Below, in pieces: positions 1-7,304 of a DNA stretch of 18,704 bases. The stretch lies in assembly GCA_905215615.1 (NCBI GenBank), contig CAJMQM010000011.1:1-18704 (forward strand), read 5' to 3'. The position numbers and the translations under genes were made by a program. Within the stretch, counting starts at the first letter, position 1; the number at the start of each line of letters is the position of its first letter. The notes beneath the pieces were generated by a model, which saw nothing but the letters and a program-made list of their open reading frames with translations, was not told the DNA's origin and did not search any database. The DNA is from an uncultured bacterium. Its GTDB lineage: Bacteria > Bacillota > Clostridia > TANB77 > CAG-508.

Positions 1-471
1 CAAAAGTTCATTTCCATCTCCATCTTGATTTAAAGGTTCATCTATTGATATTTCTCCTTTTATTTTATTACTTCTTCTTAAATACATTAAAATTTCATTT
101 TCTATACATCTTGAAGCATATGTTGCAAGTTTTATGTTTTTGTCTACATTAAATGTATTTATTGCTTTCATTAAACCAATTGTTCCTATTGAAATTAGGT
201 CTTCTATTCCTATTCCAGTATTCTCGAATTTTTTTGCTATATAAACTACAAGTCTTAAATTTCTTTCTACTAAAACTTGTCTAAGTTCTTCTTGCCCCTC
301 AGATATTTTTTTAAGAGTTTCCTCCTCTTCTTCTGGAGTAAGTGGTGGTGGCAGTGTTTGACTTCCGCCTATGTAATATATAGGTAAATTATCTATATCT
401 TCTATTTTTATGTACTTAGCATATATTGCATTTATACTAGACCTTAGTATTTGTAGCAAATTCACTTTCAT
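1..471 (-). CDS. sigE: RNA polymerase sporulation sigma factor SigE precursor (5' part only)
   Basis: This is the mother-cell sigma factor of early sporulation, made as an inactive precursor and activated by the SpoIIGA protease. I read 157 codons from ATG at 471, preceded by AAAGGGGAG, to the window edge, where the C-terminal part is cut off. Residues 1-31 form the short pro-sequence. The hallmark YYIGGSQTLPPPLT follows at about 32-45, just after the expected cleavage zone. Core sigma-70 region 2 follows, with ERNLRLVVYIAKKF, the IEDLISIGTIGLMKA helix and the TYASRCIENEIL motif. The start codon lies inside the end of spoIIGA, a 35-nt overlap, so translation is probably coupled. The YIGGS/PPPL signature separates SigE from SigK, SigG and SigF. 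In Bacillus the next gene is sigG, which would lie beyond the left edge. Confidence 0.96.
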   Translation of the reverse strand, partial: MKVNLLQILRSSINAIYAKYIKIEDIDNLPIYYIGGSQTLPPPLTPEEEEETLKKISEGQEELRQVLVERNLRLVVYIAKKFENTGIGIEDLISIGTIGLMKAINTFNVDKNIKLATYASRCIENEILMYLRRSNKIKGEISIDEPLNQDGDGNELL

Positions 472-1369
472 CTCCCCTTTCTAGTATATCTAAGCCTATT
501 AAAGCAGAATATTTTTCATTTTTTGAAAATTTTCCATCATATATACCTATTATTACATTTTCTATTTCTTCTATATTATCGTTTATTTCTATTTGTACTT
601 TATCTGTTTTAAACCCTATTAGCATACCATTTTGTTTTCCAACTGATTTAAATGGAATTATTTTTAGTTTAGAAAAATACTCATTTCTTTCTTCTTCGCT
701 TATTTGTAAGTTTTCATCACCTCCTAACACTTTTTCTAAATTATCTAATATATTTATAGGAATTATTTTACACATTTTATCTTTTTGTACTAATATAACT
801 GGCATTTGACTTATTGGGTCTCTTAGCAGATTTCCTGTGTCTAGCATAGCTATTACATTTGTTTCTTTTTCTTTAAAAAATATTGCTACCTCATATAGTA
901 CACTTTTTTTAGTTATTTTTCCTTTTACTATCTTAAACGCTAAGTATGTAAGTACAAATCCAACTAATGCTCCTATTATTGCAACTTTAATAGGATATGT
1001 TCCTATATATACTCCATTTTTCATTAGAATATCTTGTGGTTTTATTATATAAAGAAGTGCAAATGCACACCCTCCAAATACAAATGATACTACATAAAAT
1101 AATAGTAATTCTTTTAAACATACTTTTATATTTTTTGGATTAAATGCTATATGTACCATAGAAATTGATAAAATTATTTTTGCAATTAAAGTAGAATAAA
1201 TCGGAATAATATTCATGTATGAAATTATTGCATATGCTCCACCAATTATGCTAGATATTATTATTCTTAAATGTTTAATTTTTAATTTCATAATATAGCC
1301 TGTTGCAAATAGTATTATATAGTTCATGCACATATTTTCTATTAATATAACATCTAAGTATACTGTCAA
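437..1369 (-). CDS. spoIIGA: SpoIIGA, sporulation sigma-E factor processing peptidase
   Basis: This is the membrane-embedded aspartic protease of the division septum that removes the pro-sequence of SigE in the mother cell. The protein has 310 residues, the usual family length. Residues 1-150 are hydrophobic, with about five membrane segments. The C-terminal half is a soluble retropepsin-like domain with the catalytic motif DTGN at 177-180 (Asp177) followed by LRDPISQMPVILV. The start codon is TTG at 1369, placed by AAAGGAG six nucleotides upstream; no ATG fits. The 3' end overlaps sigE by 35 nt, so protease and substrate are made from one message. The gene lies downstream of the ftsZ terminator and therefore needs its own promoter. 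SpoIIGA is activated by SpoIIR from the forespore, which is not encoded here. Confidence 0.96.
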   Translation of the reverse strand: MTVYLDVILIENMCMNYIILFATGYIMKLKIKHLRIIISSIIGGAYAIISYMNIIPIYSTLIAKIILSISMVHIAFNPKNIKVCLKELLLFYVVSFVFGGCAFALLYIIKPQDILMKNGVYIGTYPIKVAIIGALVGFVLTYLAFKIVKGKITKKSVLYEVAIFFKEKETNVIAMLDTGNLLRDPISQMPVILVQKDKMCKIIPINILDNLEKVLGGDENLQISEEERNEYFSKLKIIPFKSVGKQNGMLIGFKTDKVQIEINDNIEEIENVIIGIYDGKFSKNEKYSALIGLDILERGDESEFATNTKV

Positions 1370-1478
1370 AGTTTTTCTCCTTTTATTTTTTTAATTTTCT
1401 AACTATACAAGTTATATCTTTTGTGCATACTAGATTTACTTTTTGTACTGTTTCAATTTTTCCACTAAATTTACTTAA

Positions 1479-1537
1479 ATTATATTGCTTTAGTTGATAT
1501 AGTAATTTTACAACCTTCTTTCTTAAAAAGCTGTCGT
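1479..1537 (-). promoter_or_regulatory. Candidate spoIIGA-sigE promoter with unusually long spacer
   Basis: Reading the minus strand between the ftsZ terminator and spoIIGA, a perfect -10 hexamer TATAAT (1479-1484) is preceded by TTGTAA (1508-1513) with 23 nt between them. The well-studied Bacillus spoIIG promoter also has a too-long spacer (22 bp), which Spo0A~P compensates for. Just upstream lies ACGACAG (1531-1537), a partial match to the 0A box (TTCGACA on this strand). No normally spaced promoter was found in the gap. The similarity in architecture is an inference; the -35 and 0A matches are both imperfect. Confidence 0.35.
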
Positions 1538-1548
1538 TTTATAGGCAT

Positions 1549-1589
1549 AAAAAAAAGAAATAATCTACAAATTGTGATTATTTCTTTTT
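1549..1589 (-). terminator. Rho-independent terminator after ftsZ
   Basis: A perfect 14-bp stem (1576-1589 with 1552-1565, containing AAGAAATAATC) closes a 10-nt loop. On the minus strand it is followed by an eight-base T tract. It sits 33 nt after the ftsZ stop and separates the division genes from spoIIGA-sigE. Confidence 0.9.
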
Positions 1590-1621
1590 ATAACTTGTTT
1601 ATTTATTTGCTTTTTTACAAA

Positions 1622-2752
1622 TTATTTATTTATCCCCTTATTTTTTCTTAAGAAAGATGGAATATCTAAATTGTCTGATGAATTTGAATTATCTGCTGAC
1701 ATAGGAATTGAGTTTAATTTTCTGTCCCATGCCTTGTCTATTATATCTCCTACTGGTGTTCCAGAAGATAATGGATTTCTATCGTTTTCAAAACCTGTTG
1801 CAATAACAGTTACTAAAATGTCTTCGTCTAAACTTTCGTCTATAACAGCACCGAAGATAATGTTAGCTTCTGGGTCTACACTGCGTTGAATTAGTTCTGC
1901 TGCTGTGTTTACTTCGTGTAATCCTAGGTTTGTTCCACCTGTGATGTTAATAATAACACCTCTTGCACCTTCTATTGATGTTTCTAGTAATGGACTTTGA
2001 ACTGCTTGTTTTGCAGCATCTTCTGCTCTGTTTTCTCCAGATGCTCTACCAATTCCCATGTGTGCCATACCTGTATTTAGCATTATTGTTTTAACATCTG
2101 CAAAGTCTAAGTTTACTAATCCTGGAATTGCTATTAAGTCTGATATACCTTGTACACCTTGTCTTAATACATCATCTGCCATTTTGAAGGCTTCTATAAT
2201 TGATGTTTTTCTATCTATTATTTGTAGTAATTTATCGTTTGGTATAACAACTAGTGTGTCTACTTTACCTTTTAAGCTTTCTATTCCTCTTTCTGCTTGT
2301 GATAGTCTTTTCTTTCCTTCAAATGTAAATGGTTTTGTAACAACACCTATTGTTAATATTCCCATTTCTTTTGCTGCAGCTGCTACTATTGGTGCTGCAC
2401 CTGTACCTGTTCCTCCACCCATTCCGGCAGTAACAAATACCATGTCTGCTCCGCGTAATGCTTCTGCTATTTCTGCTTTACTTTCTTCTGCTGCTTGTGC
2501 TCCAATATCTGGGTTTGCTCCAGCTCCTAGTCCTCTTGTAATTTTTTCACCTATTTGTATTTTAGTTGCAGCTTTTGATACTAATAATGTTTGTCTATCT
2601 GTGTTAACTGCAATAAATTCTACTCCCTTTATTCCAGAATCAACCATTCTGTTTACTGCATTGTTTCCAGCGCCACCTACACCTATAACTTTGATGGTTG
2701 CTGTTCCATCTAGCATTGTGTTATCATCCATATTGTTATTATCCATCAACAT
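1622..2752 (-). CDS. ftsZ: Cell division protein FtsZ
   Basis: FtsZ is the tubulin-like GTPase that polymerises into the cytokinetic Z ring under the membrane. The 376 residues hold the N-terminal nucleotide fold IKVIGVGGAGNNAVNRM (about 20-36), the GTP-binding tubulin signature GGGTGTG at 112-118, the synergy (T7) loop NLDFADVK at 214-221, and a short Asn/Ser-rich linker. The conserved tail IPSFLRK, which docks FtsA, lies at the very C-terminus. AGAGGAGGA lies about 9 nt upstream of ATG 2752; a second in-frame ATG two codons later would serve equally well. The gene is 57 nt downstream of ftsA, as in most Firmicutes, and has a strong terminator after it. In sporulating cells the same ring relocates to the pole. 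Nothing is missing or unusual. Confidence 0.99.
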   Translation of the reverse strand: MLMDNNNMDDNTMLDGTATIKVIGVGGAGNNAVNRMVDSGIKGVEFIAVNTDRQTLLVSKAATKIQIGEKITRGLGAGANPDIGAQAAEESKAEIAEALRGADMVFVTAGMGGGTGTGAAPIVAAAAKEMGILTIGVVTKPFTFEGKKRLSQAERGIESLKGKVDTLVVIPNDKLLQIIDRKTSIIEAFKMADDVLRQGVQGISDLIAIPGLVNLDFADVKTIMLNTGMAHMGIGRASGENRAEDAAKQAVQSPLLETSIEGARGVIINITGGTNLGLHEVNTAAELIQRSVDPEANIIFGAVIDESLDEDILVTVIATGFENDRNPLSSGTPVGDIIDKAWDRKLNSIPMSADNSNSSDNLDIPSFLRKNKGINK

Positions 2753-2809
2753 AAAGTCTATTCCTCCTCTTTAATACTATATATATTTTTTAAAATTAAT
2801 AACTGATTT

Positions 2810-4036
2810 TTAACTATAAAAGAATTCTTTTATTCTTTCTACAATATTTTTAAATATGTTTTCTTTTGAATCAGCATCTATACTACTTGACACAGTTCTT
2901 ACAAATGGTTTAGAAGCAATATATCTTACTAAAGAATATGCTGTTCTATATTCTGGTTTTATTGTACTTACTAATCTACCAGTTGCAATTTTTACAGGTA
3001 TGTTTAGTATAATTTTTCCTGCAACATCGCTTTTGCTTATTGTTGTAATTCCTTGCCCTGATAATACCACGTTGTTTATTCTTGATTTTATACCTTTTGT
3101 AGTTATATCTTTATTTACTAAAGAAAATATCTCTTCTATTCTTGCTTCTATTATTTCTATTAGTTCTGAGCTTTTTATAACTTTTTTAGAATCATCTTTA
3201 TATGTAGTTAATAATATCTCATTATCATTATCTATATATGATTTCATTGCTAAACTATATTGTTTCTTTAATTTTTCAGCTTCGTCCTCTGAAATTCCAA
3301 GAACTATTGATATATCGCTTGTAATGTTGTCTCCTCCAAGAGGAATTGTATTTGTGTATATAAAATTATTACCATCAAATACTCCAAGTTCGGTATTTCC
3401 TGCACCTATATCTATTAATAAAACATTGTCTGTTAGTTCGTTTGCATCTAGTATTAAATTTCTTTCTGCTAAGCTTACAGGTATTAGTCCATCTATATCA
3501 ATATCTACTTTTTTAAATATGTTTGCAATTTTTCTTATATATTCTTTGTCTGCTAATATTACTTGTGCATTTAATGTAAATGATGCACTTAAGCTTCCTA
3601 TTGGGTCTTGTACTATTTTACCATTGTCTAAAATAAATTCATCTTCTACAATATCAATTAGTTGTTTGCCTTCTGGTATTGTTATATCTTTAACTTGCAT
3701 GATAGAAGATGATACATCTTTTGCGGAAATGCCCGCATATTTATCTTTCGCGTCCTTTGTAATTGTGTTTTGCACAATTGTAACATATTGACCTGGTATA
3801 GTAACATAAGCAGAATTTATACCAAAGTTTAGTTCTGTTTCTGCATCTTTTATAAGTTTACTAATAGATAACATTATTTCTTCTTCGCTTATTATTTTAC
3901 CTTTTTTTATACCACTGCACTTTTGAGTACCTGTGTATAATGTCTCGACTTGATTAAAGCTGTTGACTTCACCTATTACTAAGCTTACTTTTGAGGTGCC
4001 AATGTCCATCCCTACAATTATATCTCCTACTGCCAA
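2810..4036 (-). CDS. ftsA: Cell division protein FtsA
   Basis: FtsA is an actin-like ATPase that anchors FtsZ filaments to the membrane and recruits later divisome proteins. The 408 residues contain the phosphate-1 motif MDIGTSKVSLV (about 10-20), the inserted 1C domain characteristic of FtsA rather than MreB, the phosphate-2 motif LIDIGAGNTELGVF at about 207-220, and the C-terminal amphipathic membrane-targeting helix IVERIKEFFYS. The start is TTG at 4036, eight nucleotides after GGAGG; the nearby ATG triplets lead straight to stops. A sigma-A promoter lies about 65 nt upstream, so ftsA-ftsZ can be expressed apart from the murA-to-sbp genes. Confidence 0.98.
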   Translation of the reverse strand: MAVGDIIVGMDIGTSKVSLVIGEVNSFNQVETLYTGTQKCSGIKKGKIISEEEIMLSISKLIKDAETELNFGINSAYVTIPGQYVTIVQNTITKDAKDKYAGISAKDVSSSIMQVKDITIPEGKQLIDIVEDEFILDNGKIVQDPIGSLSASFTLNAQVILADKEYIRKIANIFKKVDIDIDGLIPVSLAERNLILDANELTDNVLLIDIGAGNTELGVFDGNNFIYTNTIPLGGDNITSDISIVLGISEDEAEKLKKQYSLAMKSYIDNDNEILLTTYKDDSKKVIKSSELIEIIEARIEEIFSLVNKDITTKGIKSRINNVVLSGQGITTISKSDVAGKIILNIPVKIATGRLVSTIKPEYRTAYSLVRYIASKPFVRTVSSSIDADSKENIFKNIVERIKEFFYS

Positions 4037-4100
4037 GACTCATTCCTCCATTTTTTCGTCCTCTTATTACAAATTCTTTTCCAATGTTAATACTTGTCTA

Positions 4101-4129
4101 AGAATATTACATTTTTCAAAAAAAGTCAA
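4101..4129 (-). promoter_or_regulatory. Sigma-A promoter of ftsA-ftsZ
   Basis: On the minus strand, TTGACT (4124-4129) and TATTCT (4101-4106) are separated by exactly 17 nt. This is a strong vegetative promoter placed 65 nt before the ftsA start codon. Immediately upstream, the plus strand reads TTTGTCGTA (4136-4144), one base from a Spo0A box (TTTGTCGAA), which hints at control at the onset of sporulation. Confidence 0.75.
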
Positions 4130-4189
4130 TAGAATTTGTCGTATTTTTGTAATATTTTTGTAAAATTTTCGTAACATTAATTTATATCT

Positions 4190-4600
4190 TTATTTTGTAA
4201 TTTCTTCACTAGGCTGTTCCGACGCATTTGCAGGTTTCTCTTCTTTTTTTACTGCTTTTCTATTTGACCATTTATCTAAATAATATCTTCTTATACTTGC
4301 AAAATTGTTGAACATCCTTCCCACAAATACTACTATTGCAGCAAGGTATATATCTACATTTAGTTTTTGACCTAAAATTGTTAGTAATATTGAAAGTATT
4401 GCATTCCCAAAAAAACCTGTTACAAATATTTTTAAGTCAAAGTTCTTTTTTAATAGAGAGTTAATTCCTCCAAAAACGGAATCAAGTGCTGCTATTATTG
4501 CTATTGCCAAATAGCCTGAATATGTATATGGAATAATTGGTGCATATATTCCTATTAATGCTCCTACTAAACAACCAATAATAATTGCTATTAAAACCAT
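4190..4600 (-). CDS. sbp: Small basic protein Sbp (DUF1290 membrane protein)
   Basis: This small multi-pass membrane protein of the Firmicutes division cluster has an undefined biochemical role. The 136 residues begin with a hydrophobic helix rich in Gly/Ile (MVLIAIIIGCLVGALIG). Three further membrane segments follow, with the conserved LDSVFGGINSLL stretch (about 39-50), a VFVGRMFNNFASIRRYYLD loop, and a charged Lys/Glu tail. These are the features of the DUF1290/Sbp family, whose member lies directly before ftsA in Bacillus, as here. The ATG overlaps the stop of the upstream DUF881 gene as TAATG, so translation is coupled. A 153-nt gap with a promoter separates it from ftsA. Family assignment is secure; function is not. 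Confidence 0.93.
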   Translation of the reverse strand: MVLIAIIIGCLVGALIGIYAPIIPYTYSGYLAIAIIAALDSVFGGINSLLKKNFDLKIFVTGFFGNAILSILLTILGQKLNVDIYLAAIVVFVGRMFNNFASIRRYYLDKWSNRKAVKKEEKPANASEQPSEEITK

Positions 4601-5316
4601 TATTCTTCATCCTCCTTTTCGTATGCATAGTTAAATTTCATATCTCCATCGTATTTTGGTATTTGTATTTCTCTTCTTTGTTCTACTTTTACTATTATAC
4701 CATCACTTGTATATCTATCTACAAAACCACTATCTTTTAAACTAAGTATACTTGTTAAATAAGTTTGGTCTCCTATAGCTTTTACCTCATATGGTGATGC
4801 TATTCTTTTTGCTCCATTTACTATTATATATGAATTATTAATTTCTACAATCTCTGATGAATTTATTATTCTAGAACCGTTTATTGATATTGCTTCTGCT
4901 CCTGCATATTTTAGCTCATTTACTAAATCTACTAAATATGATGCTACTACTTCTCTGTCTCCATCTTCTAATGTAACAATAACTCCTGGTCCTTTAACAT
5001 TTGTTTTTCCAAGTATCATATTAGTTTGTTGAAGCTCGCTGTCTACTAAGTTTTTAGTTTCTTGCTCATCATTTGCTTTTTGCTCATATTCTGAAATTTT
5101 GTTATTTGTTTCATCTAGTTGCTCACTTGCTTCATTATATTTTGTTGTCCACTCTGATAAAGCAGTTCTTAGCTCTGACTCTCTCATTGTTTCTATTGCA
5201 GTTACATCTGTTTCTTCTACTGTTTTAAATTGTACTAGTATTGTTGCTATTAGTACAACACAGATTAAAGCAATTATAATATATAAAACTATTTTGTTAA
5301 TCTTTTCTTTGTCCAA
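4600..5316 (-). CDS. DUF881 division-cluster protein (second copy)
   Basis: This is a membrane-anchored DUF881 protein of unknown molecular function, corresponding in position to Bacillus ylxX/ylxW. The 238 residues have one N-terminal membrane helix (about 8-28) and then an Asp/Glu/Lys-rich coiled coil (about 40-85, ending SELQQTN). The DUF881 core follows, with KGPGVIVTLEDGD, ELKYAGAEAISINGSRI and SPYEVKAIGD motifs. The topology suggests an extracytoplasmic domain held off the membrane by the coiled coil. The start is TTG at 5316, about 8 nt after AAAGGACT. It shares the GAEAISING core with the next gene upstream, which marks an old tandem duplication. A role with the divisome is inferred from position. 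Confidence 0.9.
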   Translation of the reverse strand: MDKEKINKIVLYIIIALICVVLIATILVQFKTVEETDVTAIETMRESELRTALSEWTTKYNEASEQLDETNNKISEYEQKANDEQETKNLVDSELQQTNMILGKTNVKGPGVIVTLEDGDREVVASYLVDLVNELKYAGAEAISINGSRIINSSEIVEINNSYIIVNGAKRIASPYEVKAIGDQTYLTSILSLKDSGFVDRYTSDGIIVKVEQRREIQIPKYDGDMKFNYAYEKEDEE

Positions 5317-5339
5317 ATTTTTCAGTCCTTTCTAAGAAA

Positions 5340-6080
5340 TTAATCAGCATTTTGTAGGTATTTTGTTGTTATAACACCTGTATATTTTTCTACAGTTAAT
5401 CCATCTGATTTTTTTACATCAACTATAGCACCATCATTTCTCATTAAGTCTAAATACCCATCTGGTATATTTAAGGAGCTTTCTAGTGTGGCAGATGAGC
5501 CTATCGCTTTAATTACATATGGCGATCCTATTTTTTTATTGTTTATTTTTATTATTATTCCCTCACATGTAATTGCAGATGTTTGAACTATTCTTTCTCC
5601 GTTTATTGATATTGCTTCTGCTCCTGCATTTTTTAATGCATTTACTACTTCTAGTAAATCTGAATTATGTACTACAACATCTCCTCCAACTACTATTGAA
5701 GGACTTAGTAAGTCTGAGCTGTTACTTTTTCCATCTTTTAGTGTTACTATTACACCTTCGCCAGTAACATCTGTTTTACACAAAAGCATATTGTTTAAGC
5801 TTAGCTCTTCTTGTTTTTCTTTAGCTTCACTATCATCTTTTGTTGCATCTTCCCTTACTTTCTCTAATCTTTTAGTAGCAGACTGTAATTCTTCATATGC
5901 GTTGTCATATTTTTCTTTCATCCTTAGAACTTGGTCTCTTAAGTCGTTTTCCTCCATTGTTTGTGCTACTGTAGAATTTGAATTGTTTGTAGTTTTTATT
6001 TGTACAAATATTGCTATGGTTAGTACAAAACACACAATTCCTAATGTAACTGCTGCTACAATTTTTTTATTAAAATTCAC
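5340..6080 (-). CDS. DUF881 division-cluster protein (first copy)
   Basis: This is a tandem paralogue of the DUF881 gene that follows it 23 nt downstream. The 246 residues have an N-terminal membrane helix (about 8-27), a long charged coiled coil (about 40-95), and the DUF881 core with TGEGVIVTLKDGK, LKNAGAEAISINGERI and GSPYVIKAIGS. An extra loop of about 20 residues (SSDLLSPSIVVGGDVVVHNS) separates the first two motifs and is absent from its neighbour. The start codon is GTG at 6080, ten nucleotides after AAGGAGG. It lies 21 nt after ftsQ. In Bacillus the same pair sits between divIB and sbp, so the order is conserved, but the biochemical role of the family is unknown. Confidence 0.9.
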   Translation of the reverse strand: MNFNKKIVAAVTLGIVCFVLTIAIFVQIKTTNNSNSTVAQTMEENDLRDQVLRMKEKYDNAYEELQSATKRLEKVREDATKDDSEAKEKQEELSLNNMLLCKTDVTGEGVIVTLKDGKSNSSDLLSPSIVVGGDVVVHNSDLLEVVNALKNAGAEAISINGERIVQTSAITCEGIIIKINNKKIGSPYVIKAIGSSATLESSLNIPDGYLDLMRNDGAIVDVKKSDGLTVEKYTGVITTKYLQNAD

Positions 6081-6101
6081 TAGCGGTCTTCCTCCTTATA
6101 A

Positions 6102-7304
6102 TTATACTTTCTTTCTAAATATTGCACCTTTGTTTTCTAAATCTGTATTAACAAAAATTTCTCCTTCGTCTTTTTCTTTGCTAATTATATCTGAAATATA
6201 TAGCATTTTTAATGCTAAATTTGTAGTATCTCCTATGTGTACTGTTTTCTTTTCATCTTTCATTTCAATTATATAATCATCTTTGCTTGTTATATCTACT
6301 TTATTAATTAAGTTGTTTAAATTGTTTGATTTAGCAGACTCTACAATTTTTAACACATCTCCAAGTTTTTTTAAATCCTCTACACATAGTCTATTTCCAA
6401 CTTTTATATCTTCTTCACTTGTTGAAATTCCTACTATAACTGGCATACTTTCGTCCATTTCTGTCATCTCAAGCATATATCCTTGGTTGTTAATTAACAT
6501 ATACATATTTGATACATTAATTTGATATGTAGGTATTCTTTCTGTTACAGATATTATAACTGTATCTGGTAATGCCCTTTTTATTTCTACTGTATCTATA
6601 TAAGCATTTTGCTTTATTTTGTCTCTAATTTCCTGTTTATTCATTTTAAATATGTTTTCATCTTTTTTTAATTGTGATAAGCTTAAAATTTCTTCACCAG
6701 ATATTTTCTCGTTTCCATTAACATTAATCTCTGTTATATTAAATATTGGTGATAGTAAGAAATATGCTATTCCACCTAAAACAATAAATATTATCATTAG
6801 TATTTTTATTGTTTTAAATATTTTTCTCCTTTTTTTCTTCTTTTTTTCCTTTTCTTTAGGAGATTCATATCCCATTATTTGCTCATCATCATATAATTTT
6901 TCGCTAACACTTATTTCTTTACTTTTTACACTAGTATTATTTTTCTTTTTGGTATTACTTGAAGTTTTACTATTTGCTTGTTTTTTCTTTGTTTGATTAC
7001 CAGAGGTATTCTTACTGTTTTTCTTATTTTTATTTGATGTATTTTCTTTACTAGTTGATTTATTATTGTTTCTTTTTTGAGTATTTTTCTTTTGCTTTTT
7101 TACAGGCTTGTCCTCAATTCTTTTTAAGCCAATAATTATTTCATTATCAAAATCTATTGGCTCACTTTCTTTTTTCTTAGATTTCTTTTTTTTAGGAGTT
7201 GGTTTCTTTGTTGCTTTACTAGATGTAGTTTTTTTATTTTCATTTTTTTCTTCTCCTAAATAAAAGAAATCTAAGTCTTCTTTTTCTTTTGCTTTTTTTG
7301 CCAT
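6102..7304 (-). CDS. ftsQ: Cell division protein FtsQ/DivIB
   Basis: FtsQ is a bitopic divisome protein that links early and late division proteins through its extracytoplasmic POTRA and beta domains. The protein has 400 residues, longer than usual because of a cytoplasmic tail of about 165 residues that is extremely Lys/Asn/Ser/Thr-rich. The membrane helix is at about 166-185 (ILMIIFIVLGGIAYFLL). It is followed by the POTRA domain (FNITEINVNGNEKISGEEIL, about 188-255) and the FtsQ domain with IKRALPDTVIISVTERIPTY. The ATG at 7304 directly follows the murA stop (TAA-ATG). Order and domains make the call firm. The tail contains short non-basic islands such as LDFFYLGEE (11-19) and FDNEIIIGLKR (52-62). 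Confidence 0.95.
   Translation of the reverse strand: MAKKAKEKEDLDFFYLGEEKNENKKTTSSKATKKPTPKKKKSKKKESEPIDFDNEIIIGLKRIEDKPVKKQKKNTQKRNNNKSTSKENTSNKNKKNSKNTSGNQTKKKQANSKTSSNTKKKNNTSVKSKEISVSEKLYDDEQIMGYESPKEKEKKKKKRRKIFKTIKILMIIFIVLGGIAYFLLSPIFNITEINVNGNEKISGEEILSLSQLKKDENIFKMNKQEIRDKIKQNAYIDTVEIKRALPDTVIISVTERIPTYQINVSNMYMLINNQGYMLEMTEMDESMPVIVGISTSEEDIKVGNRLCVEDLKKLGDVLKIVESAKSNNLNNLINKVDITSKDDYIIEMKDEKKTVHIGDTTNLALKMLYISDIISKEKDEGEIFVNTDLENKGAIFRKKV

Noticed and set aside
2058..2774. 238-codon open frame on the plus strand opposite ftsZ
   Set aside because: It mirrors ftsZ codons, has no ribosome site, and gives a low-complexity Ser/Ile/Pro product with no recognisable domain. The long frames opposite ftsA, ftsQ and the patatin gene are rejected for the same reason.
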